NCBI GenBank assembly: GCA_001898145.1
Contig: MKSR01000019.1
Coordinates: 62,001-126,000, forward strand
From: Dyadobacter sp. 50-39
GTDB lineage: Bacteria > Bacteroidota > Bacteroidia > Cytophagales > Spirosomataceae
Length of the DNA stretch: 64,000 nucleotides
Reading direction: 5' to 3'
Shown here: piece by piece, positions 16,804-25,210 of the stretch
How the letters are laid out: the number at the start of each line of letters is the position of its first letter
How positions within the stretch are numbered: position 1 is the stretch's first letter
Position numbers and translations under genes: made by a program
The notes under the pieces: generated by a model
What the model saw: the letters and a program-made list of their open reading frames with translations, nothing else
Databases searched by the model: none
Told to the model about the DNA's origin: nothing

Positions 16804-19149
16804 ATGAACCTGAAAATATTTTTACAGGCACTTTTCCTGTATGTATGCGCGCACGCGGTTGCCGCGCAGGGCATCGAAGGCAGCGTGTTTGATACCCAGA
16901 CAAAAGAACCGATCCCCGGAGCGACGGTTCAGATCATTTCTGGCAACATTGGCACTACCACCGACAATAACGGCCATTTTGCATTCAGCAGCCCCATTTC
17001 CAACGCGATTCTCCGCATTTCCAGCATCGGTTTTTCTGCCAAAGAAATCCAGATCGAGAACGGGAAAAGCATTAAAGTAGGGCTCGACGCGGCTACCGAA
17101 AACCTACAATCGGTGGTAGTTACCGGCAACCGTGAGGCAACATTGCGCACTGAGAGCCCTATCGCCATTTCCAAACTGACGCCGCGGATGATCGACGAGG
17201 CCAAACCGACGGCCATGTACGAGATCGTGAATAAGGTACCGGGTGTGATGATGGTAAACCTGGGCAATGAGCAGCACTCGATGGCCATCCGCCAGCCGTT
17301 TACGACCAATGCCTATTTCCTGTACATGGAAGACGGCGTGCCGATCCGGCCGATGGGCGTTTTTAACCACAATTCCATTCTCGAATTCAACCAGTTTGCG
17401 ATCAGCTCGGTGGAAGTGGTGAAAGGGCCTGTGTCATCGATCTACGGCCCGGAAGCGGTGGGCGGCGCGATTAACTTCATCACGCAGCGGCCTACCATCC
17501 TGCCTACCGCCAAAATAGGCGTGCAGGCCGACCAATGGGGCTACAAACGCATTCAGTATGGTGCGGGCGGCATGATCGGAAAATTTGGCGTGTACGTGGG
17601 CGGCTTCGTCGCAAACCAGCGCGACGCATGGATGAAAAGCTCCGACTATGACAAGAATGCCATCAATGCACGGCTGGAATACCACTTCACGCCTTCCACG
17701 CGCCTGATTTACACCCTGGCTTACAGCAAATATGATTCACAAACGAGCGGCAGCGTGGACAGCCTTGCATTTTACTCCCGTCAATATGTAAGCACCACCG
17801 ATTTTACCTACCGCAAAGTGAGCTCGCTGCGCAGCAGGCTAACGCTAGAAAAAGACTGGAAAAATGGTTCGCAGACATTTGTGACCGCATTTGCAAGAAA
17901 AAATGAGCACGGCCAAAATCCGAATTACGGAATTAGATGGACATCCGGCCAGACTACCGCGAAAGGAGAAATCAATTCGAGCGATTTCAAAAGCCTGGGT
18001 ATACTCGCGCAGCACAGTCAACGGTTCAGTTTCCTTAATTCCAAACTGATCGCCGGTACGGTTTTCGACTTCTCGCCATCCAACTATTGGTCATACCAGG
18101 TCGATCTGGCGGCGCAGTTGCGGCCGGACAAGAAGTCGGTGGAAAAATACACGATTGTAAAGGAGCGCCCGGACATTCAAAACGCGAACTACGACGCCGA
18201 TATCAAAAATACAGCGGCCTATGCGCAGTATGATTTCGAGCCGCTGCCCAAAATGCGCGTCTCTGCCGGCCTGCGTTACGACCGGATGTCTTTTACCTAC
18301 ACCAACTTTCTCGACAACACTTCGGGCAGCAAATCGTACAGCAAAGTGACGCCGAAAATCGGTGCTACCTACGATTTGGGCAAAGGAAAAGGCATTTATG
18401 CCAATTATTCGAGGGGCTTCTCGCCTCCGGGGCTTACTTCGGTCTTCCGCAAACGGACCGTGCCTGCCGACAATGGTGATTTGTTTTACTACAACCTGAA
18501 ACCGGCTGAGTTTAACAACGCGGAAATCGGCGGCTGGGCATCTGTCCTTGACAATAAGGTATACATCGACCTGGCCTTCTACCAGATGAATGGCCGCAAC
18601 GAACTGCTGAACGTGCGGCTGCCCGATAACTCCTACGATTACCAGTCGGCCGGCAAGACCTTGCACCGGGGCGCAGAGTTTGGCGTGACCTACAAGCCGA
18701 CGAAGGAATTTTTCTTCCGGTTTGGCGGAACTACGGCCATTCACAGGTACGAAGAGTTCATCCTAAGCAACCGCGAGTCCGATGCGGTCAGGAACGTAAA
18801 TGGCAAGGATATGCCGTCTTCTCCGCGCTGGCTTTGGAATACCGAGTTCAGTTATTATCCCAAATGGTTTAAAAACTTTCGATCGTCGGTGGAATGGCAG
18901 CACGTGGCTTCCTACTATCAAAATCAGATCAATACCGTCCAATACGAGGGGTACGACATCGTGAACCTGAGGCTCGGATATAATTGGAAGGGCATTGAGC
19001 TGTTCACCAATATACTGAACCTTACCGATGTGCTCTACGCTACCAATGCCACGCGCGGCAACAATGCCACCGACCGCACCACTTACAACGCAGCGGCTCC
19101 AAGGACATTCGTTTTCGGCGTACAATACACTTTCACGGGCAAAAAATAA
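16804..19149 (+). CDS. TonB-dependent outer-membrane receptor, probable metal or metallophore importer
   Basis: A 781-residue receptor: signal peptide (about 1-21), carboxypeptidase-like domain (about 23-105, GIEGSVFDTQTKEPIPGA), plug (about 115-235, including YMEDGVPIRP and VVKGPVSSIYGPEAVGGAINF), then a 22-strand barrel ending in aromatic residues (FVFGVQYTF). It imports a ligand with energy from ExbB-ExbD-TonB. The ligand is not readable. The PepSY gene 6 bases downstream and the MbnP/MbnH genes upstream point to copper or a ferric or cupric chelate. Extracellular loops contain no obvious His or Met clusters. SusC is excluded because there is no SusD partner and the length is too short. 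Confidence 0.92.
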   Translation: MNLKIFLQALFLYVCAHAVAAQGIEGSVFDTQTKEPIPGATVQIISGNIGTTTDNNGHFAFSSPISNAILRISSIGFSAKEIQIENGKSIKVGLDAATENLQSVVVTGNREATLRTESPIAISKLTPRMIDEAKPTAMYEIVNKVPGVMMVNLGNEQHSMAIRQPFTTNAYFLYMEDGVPIRPMGVFNHNSILEFNQFAISSVEVVKGPVSSIYGPEAVGGAINFITQRPTILPTAKIGVQADQWGYKRIQYGAGGMIGKFGVYVGGFVANQRDAWMKSSDYDKNAINARLEYHFTPSTRLIYTLAYSKYDSQTSGSVDSLAFYSRQYVSTTDFTYRKVSSLRSRLTLEKDWKNGSQTFVTAFARKNEHGQNPNYGIRWTSGQTTAKGEINSSDFKSLGILAQHSQRFSFLNSKLIAGTVFDFSPSNYWSYQVDLAAQLRPDKKSVEKYTIVKERPDIQNANYDADIKNTAAYAQYDFEPLPKMRVSAGLRYDRMSFTYTNFLDNTSGSKSYSKVTPKIGATYDLGKGKGIYANYSRGFSPPGLTSVFRKRTVPADNGDLFYYNLKPAEFNNAEIGGWASVLDNKVYIDLAFYQMNGRNELLNVRLPDNSYDYQSAGKTLHRGAEFGVTYKPTKEFFFRFGGTTAIHRYEEFILSNRESDAVRNVNGKDMPSSPRWLWNTEFSYYPKWFKNFRSSVEWQHVASYYQNQINTVQYEGYDIVNLRLGYNWKGIELFTNILNLTDVLYATNATRGNNATDRTTYNAAAPRTFVFGVQYTFTGKK

Positions 19150-19155
19150 CAGGTT

Positions 19156-20691
19156 ATGATCGAGGAAATTGCCATTCAATCCAAAGAGACATTCAAGGCA
19201 AAGGCCGAAAAGACCATCCGCAGGAACATTTATCGCTGGCACCGCATATTGGGATTGCTGGCGATCGTGCCTACCATTTTCTGGACCGCATCGGGCGTCA
19301 TGCACCCGTTCATGTCGCATTGGTTCAAAACGACCATTGCACATGAATTTTACAAGGCAGAACCAGTGGCCCCCGCGGAGGTCACGATACAGCTGGGGCA
19401 GGTTTTAACCCAAAACAAAATCACCGAATTCAAGAACTTCCGGCTGATCAAGTTCGAGGGAAATGCATGGTACCAGGTGAAAGGCGTGGATGACAAGCTG
19501 CGGTATTTCAGCACTGCCACAGGCGCGGAACTACCCGACGGCGACCGCAGATATGCCGAGCAAATGGCGCGTTACATGCTCGGCGAGCCGAAATCGAAAA
19601 TCATTTCCAGCACATTACTGACCGAGTTCACCGACCAGTATAAATATGTGAACCGCTTTTTGCCTGTCTGGAAAATCAGCTTCGACGACGACCGGAAAAT
19701 GGATATCTATGTTGAAACCGGCCAAAGCCGCTTCGCCACATTCAATGATAGTGGCCGTAAAGCGTTCATATGGGTGTTCAGCACGTTTCATAATTGGGGT
19801 TTTATGGATATGATCACCAACAATACGATCCGCATCGTGGTCATGGTGACGTTCCTTAGCCTGATCATTCTTTCGGCGGCGGCCGGCTTGCTGGTGTACG
19901 GGTTGATGTGGAAGAAGTTTAAAACCGGCCGGTCGGGCAACCAGCGTGGCGCGCTGCGCAAGTACCACCGGTCAATCGGCATCTGGTGCAGCATCTTCAC
20001 ATTCACATTCGCATTCTCGGGTGCCTACCACGCCGTTCAAAAGCTCGATCCCGACCAGCGCCAGAAATATGTGTACGACCCGGTGATTAAAACCGGCGAG
20101 ATCGCCCAGGCTTCAGTGATCGACCTCAAAGGGGTGACCAACATCGGGCTGATCAAATGGGGCGAGAGTATTTTCTGGCAAACTGTCCGCAAAGATTGGG
20201 AAACAGACAAAACAGTGGTGGATTACACCGATATCCGAGATGGTAAAAAGCTGGAAGACGGTAATATCCGCTTTGCCAAATACCTGGCGCGCAAGTTCGC
20301 CGCGCAGGAGGAACGCAATGCCGAAAGCTGCTGCGACCTGATGGAAGCGCAGATTTCATCGCCCATTTCGGATGCGGAAGTCGAGAAAGCTTCGCTGGTA
20401 ACGAGTTTCGCCGGGGAATATGGCTTTGTAAACAAAAGGCTTCCCGTGGTAAAACTGGCTTATGACACGCCCGACCACACGACCTACTACATTGAAACCA
20501 CCACCAGCCGCCTGTCCACGAAAGTCGAGGACCGTAACCGCCGGGAAGGTTTCAGCTTCGCATTTCTGCACAAATACAGCGGCCTGGATTTCCTGGGCAA
20601 GAACGCACGCGACGGCGTGATGACGGCTGCGGCTGCGAGTGTTTTGGTAGTAAGTGTGCTGGGATTGCTCGTGTTTTTGAAGATTAAATAA
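19156..20691 (+). CDS. PepSY-associated transmembrane protein (putative metallo-reductase)
   Basis: The 511-residue protein has four main membrane helices: near 32-54 (ILGLLAIVPTIFWTASGVMHPF), 235-258, 276-298 and 487-509. Two large periplasmic PepSY regions lie between them, carrying the repeated YIETxxSRxS/AT pattern (YVETGQSRFATFND and YIETTTSRLSTKVED). Proteins of this family accompany siderophore receptors and in some cases reduce or release the imported metal. His residues in helices (YRWHRILG, KYHRSIGIW, LHKYSGL) could bind haem. An unusual ESCCDLME stretch lies in the second periplasmic loop. It starts 6 bases after the receptor and is probably translationally coupled to it. Confidence 0.87.
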   Translation: MIEEIAIQSKETFKAKAEKTIRRNIYRWHRILGLLAIVPTIFWTASGVMHPFMSHWFKTTIAHEFYKAEPVAPAEVTIQLGQVLTQNKITEFKNFRLIKFEGNAWYQVKGVDDKLRYFSTATGAELPDGDRRYAEQMARYMLGEPKSKIISSTLLTEFTDQYKYVNRFLPVWKISFDDDRKMDIYVETGQSRFATFNDSGRKAFIWVFSTFHNWGFMDMITNNTIRIVVMVTFLSLIILSAAAGLLVYGLMWKKFKTGRSGNQRGALRKYHRSIGIWCSIFTFTFAFSGAYHAVQKLDPDQRQKYVYDPVIKTGEIAQASVIDLKGVTNIGLIKWGESIFWQTVRKDWETDKTVVDYTDIRDGKKLEDGNIRFAKYLARKFAAQEERNAESCCDLMEAQISSPISDAEVEKASLVTSFAGEYGFVNKRLPVVKLAYDTPDHTTYYIETTTSRLSTKVEDRNRREGFSFAFLHKYSGLDFLGKNARDGVMTAAAASVLVVSVLGLLVFLKIK

Positions 20692-20802
20692 ATGGTGCGC
20701 CTTTCACGAACTCACCTATTAAACCTTCATTAAAACCAAGGATTTTTGCGATCCGCGTTGTTTCTTTGCAGGAAATTCAGTCGCAGACAATACAATAACT
20801 AT

Positions 20803-21132
20803 ATGCAAAGCGGAGAAAAGAATGCACAGCCCTGGTTGGGCAAAATGCAGGAAAAATGGGGATTGGAAACAACCAGGCAGGTTTTATTGGTACTCGCGGT
20901 GTTCAGTTTGTCGGGTTCTTCGGTAGTGTGGCTCCGCAAAGGGCTGTTTTACCTGCTCGGCTATGACGACGCTACGCCGATGTGGCTTAAAACCATTACC
21001 TACATTCTGTTCATCTTCCCGACCTACCAGAGCTTGCTGTTACTGTACGGATTTCTGCTGGGACAGTTCTCGTTTTTCTGGGAAAAGGAAAAGAAAATGT
21101 TCCGCTGGATCGCCGCCAAGTTCAAAAAGTAG
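20803..21132 (+). CDS. DUF6787-like small membrane protein
   Basis: About 109 residues from the ATG at 20803: a charged N-terminus, two hydrophobic helices (TTRQVLLVLAVFSLSGSSVVWL and TITYILFIFPTYQSLLLLYGFLLG), and a basic tail rich in aromatics (FFWEKEKKMFRWIAAKFKK). I recognise the pattern as DUF6787, a Bacteroidota family of unknown function. A longer reading from 20746 overlaps a -7-like TTTCTTTG at 20761-20768, so the downstream ATG is preferred. It is not obviously linked to either neighbouring operon. Confidence 0.75.
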   Translation: MQSGEKNAQPWLGKMQEKWGLETTRQVLLVLAVFSLSGSSVVWLRKGLFYLLGYDDATPMWLKTITYILFIFPTYQSLLLLYGFLLGQFSFFWEKEKKMFRWIAAKFKK

Positions 21133-21162
21133 CATTGTACCGGCCTTTGGCCACCTAATATC

Positions 21163-21196
21163 GAGGAGTACGGGAGGTAACCTTCCTGTACTCCTC
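21163..21196 (+). terminator. Terminator upstream of ffh
   Basis: The stem is GAGGAGTACGGGAGG with CCTTCCTGTACTCCTC, of which nine outer pairs are perfect; the loop is short and an AT-rich tail follows. It ends the DUF6787 message. Confidence 0.75.
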
Positions 21197-21206
21197 ATTT
21201 TATTTA

Positions 21207-21214
21207 TACCTTTG
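21207..21214 (+). promoter_or_regulatory. -7 box of the ffh promoter
   Basis: TACCTTTG matches TAnnTTTG exactly, 43 bases before the ffh ATG. A CTG at 21186-21188 occupies the -33 position, inside the preceding terminator stem. Confidence 0.6.
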
Positions 21215-21257
21215 TGTTTTATTTCAAATTCAGGTTCAGATTCATAGATATTATTCC

Positions 21258-22583
21258 ATGTTTGAAAACTTACAGGACAAGCTTAATAACGCCTTTCGCA
21301 CACTAAAAGGAAAGGATCGCATATCAGATATAAATGTTGCCGCTACCACCAAGGAAGTACGTAAAGCATTGGTGGACGCCGATGTGAACTTCAAGGTAGC
21401 CAAGGAAATCACCGACCGCATCCGTGAAAAGGCGATCGACCGGAAAATCCTGATTTCTGTTGAGCCAGGGCAGATGTTTGTCAAAATCGTGCAGGAAGAG
21501 CTCACCGAACTGATGGGCGGTAATGCCGAGGGGATCAATATCAAAGGCGACCCTGCTGTAATCCTGATCGCGGGTCTGCAAGGTTCCGGTAAAACTACTT
21601 TCTCGGGAAAACTTGCTTCATTACTCAAGAAACAAGGCCGCCAGGTGTTGCTTACCGCCTGCGACGTGTACCGCCCGGCGGCGATTGACCAGCTGAAAGT
21701 ACTCGGCGAGCAGATCGGCGTAGAAGTATACTCGGAGCCGGAAAATAAAAATGCCGTGAGCATTGCGCAGAATGCGGTAGCACATGCCAAAAAATCCGGC
21801 AAGAAGATCGTGATCGTCGATACGGCGGGCCGTTTGGCGGTGGATGAAGTGATGATGAAGGAGGTGGAAGACATTAAGACTTCCGTAAAACCTTCGGAAA
21901 TCCTCTTCGTGGTGGACTCCATGACCGGCCAGGACGCGGTAAATACAGCCAAAACCTTTAATGAAAGACTTGATTTCGACGGTGTCGTTCTGACCAAGCT
22001 CGACGGTGATGCCCGCGGTGGTGCGGCGCTTTCGATCCGTCAGATAGTCGACAAACCCATCAAATACATCAGCACCGGGGAAAAAATGGAGGCACTCGAC
22101 TCCTTCTACCCCGATCGTATGGCGAGCCGGATCCTAGGCATGGGTGACGTGATCTCCCTCGTTGAACGCGCCCAGCAGGCATTCGACGAAGACGAGGCGA
22201 AACGCATCAATGCCAAAATGCGTCAGAATAAATTCGATTTTGACGACTTTCTCGGCCAGTTGCAGCAGATCAAGAAGATGGGTAATGTAAAAGACCTCAT
22301 CGGAATGATTCCCGGTATGGGCTCCGCTATTAAAAACCTCGATATCGACAACGAATCGTTCAAACCGATCGAGGCGATCATCCAGTCGATGACTAAAAAA
22401 GAGCGCGAGAATCCGGATATCATCGACGGCAGCCGCAAAAAACGCATTGCTGCGGGTAGTGGCACCACCATTCTGCAAGTCAACAACCTGATCAAACAGT
22501 TTGACGAGATGCGGAAAATGATGAAGAAAATGAATACCATGCAGGCGGCAGGAAAGCTGGGAAAAGCGATGCGCCGCTCATAA
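21258..22583 (+). CDS. ffh: Signal recognition particle protein Ffh
   Basis: The SRP54 GTPase that, with 4.5S RNA and FtsY, targets nascent membrane proteins. The 441 residues contain the N-domain four-helix bundle (1-100), G-domain P-loop GLQGSGKTT (106-114), DTAGR near 191, TKLDGDARGGAAL near 246, and a Met-rich M domain from about 325 (FLGQLQQIKKMGNVKDLIGMIPGMG, and RKMMKKMNTMQAAGKLGKAMRRS at the end). Length and motif order are canonical. A short secreted-protein gene follows 10 bases downstream in the same transcript. Confidence 0.98.
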   Translation: MFENLQDKLNNAFRTLKGKDRISDINVAATTKEVRKALVDADVNFKVAKEITDRIREKAIDRKILISVEPGQMFVKIVQEELTELMGGNAEGINIKGDPAVILIAGLQGSGKTTFSGKLASLLKKQGRQVLLTACDVYRPAAIDQLKVLGEQIGVEVYSEPENKNAVSIAQNAVAHAKKSGKKIVIVDTAGRLAVDEVMMKEVEDIKTSVKPSEILFVVDSMTGQDAVNTAKTFNERLDFDGVVLTKLDGDARGGAALSIRQIVDKPIKYISTGEKMEALDSFYPDRMASRILGMGDVISLVERAQQAFDEDEAKRINAKMRQNKFDFDDFLGQLQQIKKMGNVKDLIGMIPGMGSAIKNLDIDNESFKPIEAIIQSMTKKERENPDIIDGSRKKRIAAGSGTTILQVNNLIKQFDEMRKMMKKMNTMQAAGKLGKAMRRS

Positions 22584-22593
22584 AAACTCCTCG

Positions 22594-23094
22594 ATGAAAC
22601 GTGTTCTTTTTGTATTGATGCTAATGCTCCTGCTCGGGCAGGGAAAATTGCAGGCGCAGGCGTCGGTGGGATACTACCCATGGAGCAGCCTGCTGACCGT
22701 CAGCACGAATGCAAAAAAAGTGATCTGGCTGGACACCCGGCTCCAGACCAACTCGCTGTTCAGCAGCCTTAGCATCGATCTGCTTCCGATGATCAATCTG
22801 AAAAGAGGCGAAGTGGCTCAGTGGTACATTGGAGGCGGCCTCCGGCTGAACCCCCTCTACCGCATTGCCGATGCCGACGCGGACCTGATCACCATCGACG
22901 GTTACTCGGTGAATATCGGCGTACGCATTGCCCCGCTTCCGATGAATCGCCGCATTATGCTCGCACTGGAACTGAATCCCTACGTGAAGGATAAATTCGA
23001 TAGCGGCGTGCTCAAAAGCCATTTCGGAATCGTGTATGCATTTGGCAAAAGAAAAAAAACCGATGCTGCGCCGGAACAGCCTGCAAATCCATAA
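22594..23094 (+). CDS. Secreted protein of unknown function, possibly a small outer-membrane beta-barrel
   Basis: A 166-residue protein with a clear signal peptide (MKRVLFVLMLMLLLGQGKL, cleaved near QAQA). The mature part has alternating polar/hydrophobic strands (WLDTRLQ, SLSIDLLPMINL, WYIGGGLRLNPLY, SVNIGVRIAPLPM, MLALELNPYV, SHFGIVYAFGK) compatible with an 8-stranded barrel or lipocalin-like sheet. I do not recognise a named family. It lies 10 bases after ffh and before a strong terminator, so it is cotranscribed, with no evident functional link. The C-terminal tail is Lys/Pro-rich. Confidence 0.7.
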   Translation: MKRVLFVLMLMLLLGQGKLQAQASVGYYPWSSLLTVSTNAKKVIWLDTRLQTNSLFSSLSIDLLPMINLKRGEVAQWYIGGGLRLNPLYRIADADADLITIDGYSVNIGVRIAPLPMNRRIMLALELNPYVKDKFDSGVLKSHFGIVYAFGKRKKTDAAPEQPANP

Positions 23095-23137
23095 AAAACT
23101 GTGAAGAAATTATGATTTAATAATAATTTCTTAGCGT

Positions 23138-23186
23138 AAAAATCCCTCAAATTCGGCGAAATAGCCGTTAATTTGAGGGATTTTTT
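23138..23186 (+). terminator. Strong intrinsic terminator
   Basis: The outer stem AAAATCCCTCAAATT pairs with AATTTGAGGGATTTT, with an inner GGC/GCC pair. A-runs and T-runs on both sides make it able to work in either direction. Confidence 0.92.
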
Positions 23187-23206
23187 ATTAAACAGTCATT
23201 CAATTT

Positions 23207-24451
23207 ATGAAAACCCGTTTTTCCTTTCTGTTATGGCTAATGTCGGCCACCCTCATCGCCCAAGGAGCCTTCTCCCAGGCTATTAAAACTAAAAAGGTCG
23301 TCTTTGTGATCGTGGACGGCATTTCCAGCGACAGCAAGGAAAAAATAGCGACACCTCACCTGGACGCTATCGCGAAAGTGGGCGGGTACACTCGCGCGCA
23401 TGTAGGCGGAGACAAGGGCACCTATTCGCAAACACCCACCATTTCGGCTGTGGGCTACAATAGTTTGCTCACCGGTACGTGGGTGAACAAGCACAATGTT
23501 TGGGACAATGACATCAAAGATCCGAATTACAATTACTGGACGCTCTTCCGGTTCCTGGAAGAACAACATCCCCACAAACGCACCGCCATTTTCTCGACCT
23601 GGCTCGATAACCGCACCAAACTTGTAGGTACCAATCTGCCGCAGACCGATAAACTCCAGATCGACTATTCCTACGACGGCTTCGAGCTCGATACCGTGCA
23701 TTTCAAGCACGACAAACAGAGCGAATACATTCACAAAATCGATGAAAAGGTGGTGGACGAAGCCGCTGCCTACATTTACGACAACGGACCCGACATGTCG
23801 TGGGTATACCTGGAATATACCGATGATATGGGCCACAAATATGGCGATAGCGAACAGTTTCACAAAGCCATTCAAATGATGGACGACCAGATGGGCCGCA
23901 TCTGGAAATCGATTAACTACCGTGAGAAGAAGTTCAATGAAGACTGGCTGATGGTTGTTACCACCGATCACGGCCGCGACGCCAAAACCGGCAAAGGCCA
24001 CGGCGGTCAGAGCGATCGGGAACGCAGTACGTGGATCGTCACCAATGCAAAAGGACTAAATTCCAATTTCAATGCTACGCCAGGCATCGTCGATATTTTC
24101 CCGACCGTAGCGCGGCATATGGACATTCACATCCCCAAAGAGCAGGCGTTTGAAGTGGACGGCATTCCTTTCACAGGGAGGCTTTCGGTAACAGCGCCCG
24201 TTGTCCGGAAATCCGGCGGGAAAGCTGCCATTTCGTGGAAGGCGGTTGAAAAAGAAGGGAAAGTGAAGATCTGGCTCACCACCACCAACCATTTCGAAAA
24301 AGGCGGCCGCGACCTTTACTATCTGATGGACGAGGTGGATGTTACCAATGAAAAAGCCGAAATAGATATAGCAAAATATCCTTCCGGCTTTTTCAAGATC
24401 GTTCTTGAAGGGAAATACAACAGCGTGAACCGCTGGATCGTGGAAAAATAG
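23207..24451 (+). CDS. Secreted type I phosphodiesterase / alkaline-phosphatase-superfamily protein
   Basis: 414 residues with a signal peptide (1-24). The metal-binding core is visible: VIVDGIS (Asp37), the nucleophile loop [24 protein letters not shown], and [16 protein letters not shown]. Compared with the usual PTxT nucleophile motif of NPP enzymes, the nucleophile position here is Ser80. The family cleaves phosphodiester or phosphomonoester bonds in the periplasm; the substrate is unknown. The C-terminal 90 residues form a beta-rich domain. It overlooks a convergent gene, with the two stops one base apart and no terminator between. Confidence 0.87.
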   Translation: MKTRFSFLLWLMSATLIAQGAFSQAIKTKKVVFVIVDGISSDSKEKIATPHLDAIAKVGGYTRAHVGGDKGTYSQTPTISAVGYNSLLTGTWVNKHNVWDNDIKDPNYNYWTLFRFLEEQHPHKRTAIFSTWLDNRTKLVGTNLPQTDKLQIDYSYDGFELDTVHFKHDKQSEYIHKIDEKVVDEAAAYIYDNGPDMSWVYLEYTDDMGHKYGDSEQFHKAIQMMDDQMGRIWKSINYREKKFNEDWLMVVTTDHGRDAKTGKGHGGQSDRERSTWIVTNAKGLNSNFNATPGIVDIFPTVARHMDIHIPKEQAFEVDGIPFTGRLSVTAPVVRKSGGKAAISWKAVEKEGKVKIWLTTTNHFEKGGRDLYYLMDEVDVTNEKAEIDIAKYPSGFFKIVLEGKYNSVNRWIVEK

Positions 24452-24452
24452 G

Positions 24453-25118
24453 CTAGTTGCCGCCTCGCCCGGCTTTGTAGGAATCGTATTCTTCCAGCAA
24501 ACGGATCAGGTCATCTTCCCCGGCAAAATCCAGCTGCTGCTCTTTAATGACGTAGTTCAGCTTATTTCGCTCGTCCGTAAGCAGTTTCAGGAAGCTATTG
24601 CGGTTGCTCAGCTGGACCGGATTCATTTTGCCATCTTTCAACAAATACAACTTTGCGCCGGCGTCCATTTCCCTTGTGGCGCTGGCCTTTTCCACTTTAA
24701 TGGGATTGGTATATTTTTTCAAAAGTTTGGTATTACCGTCATAAAGCACACGGTAAAAGCTCTTCTCGCTCTGGCCCGCTACCGCAGGATAACCGCTCCT
24801 GAAAGTATACAGCTCAACACCGCTCGGTATGCTGAATTCCGAAATGCCGGAAGAAACGCGATAAAGGCCCGAGCCAGCCTTATATTCCAATTCATCTTTT
24901 ACATAGTCGTACCTGAGCTGCACGCCGTCGTGCACGCGGTCGTCGCTCGTCCGGACTGCGCCCGAATACCATTCTTTTAAAAGATACGGGGACTTTTCCC
25001 CTGCTGCCAGCTGCGTTTCCTGGTAAGGCGTTCCCGCCAGTCCCGTCGAATCCTGTGCGTTTACCTGGATGCTCATGACACAGAATGCAACCGAGAAAAT
25101 TCTTAGCAGATATTTCAT
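24453..25118 (-). CDS. Secreted protein of unknown function
   Basis: 221 residues with a signal peptide (MKYLLRIFSVAFCVMSIQVNAQ). The mature part looks beta-rich (LRYDYVKDELEYK, GLYRVSSGISEFSIPSGVELYTFRSGY, SFYRVLYDGNTKLLKKY), then a charged helical tail ending RLLEEYDSYKAGRGGN. I do not recognise the family with certainty. The pattern of strands plus a late helix resembles periplasmic proteins of Bacteroidota annotated only as hypothetical. It is convergent with the phosphodiesterase gene and divergent from nuoN. Confidence 0.75.
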   Translation of the reverse strand: MKYLLRIFSVAFCVMSIQVNAQDSTGLAGTPYQETQLAAGEKSPYLLKEWYSGAVRTSDDRVHDGVQLRYDYVKDELEYKAGSGLYRVSSGISEFSIPSGVELYTFRSGYPAVAGQSEKSFYRVLYDGNTKLLKKYTNPIKVEKASATREMDAGAKLYLLKDGKMNPVQLSNRNSFLKLLTDERNKLNYVIKEQQLDFAGEDDLIRLLEEYDSYKAGRGGN

Positions 25119-25180
25119 GATTTAAGTTGGTTAATTTGATAAGTTCGAGGTTTCGAAGCCGAAAGGCTGGATTGTTTACG

Positions 25181-25188
25181 TACTTTTG
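25181..25188 (+). promoter_or_regulatory. -7 box upstream of nuoN
   Basis: TACTTTTG matches TAnnTTTG exactly. It lies 22 bases before the TTG at 25211, and it argues against the upstream GTG at 25127 as the nuoN start. No good -33 TTG is seen. Confidence 0.6.
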
Positions 25189-25210
25189 CACAAAAATTGT
25201 ACCTGCTCTC

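Noticed and set aside
16804-19149. SusC-type glycan receptor
   Set aside because: No SusD partner, and the length (781) and PepSY neighbour fit metal or metallophore receptors better.
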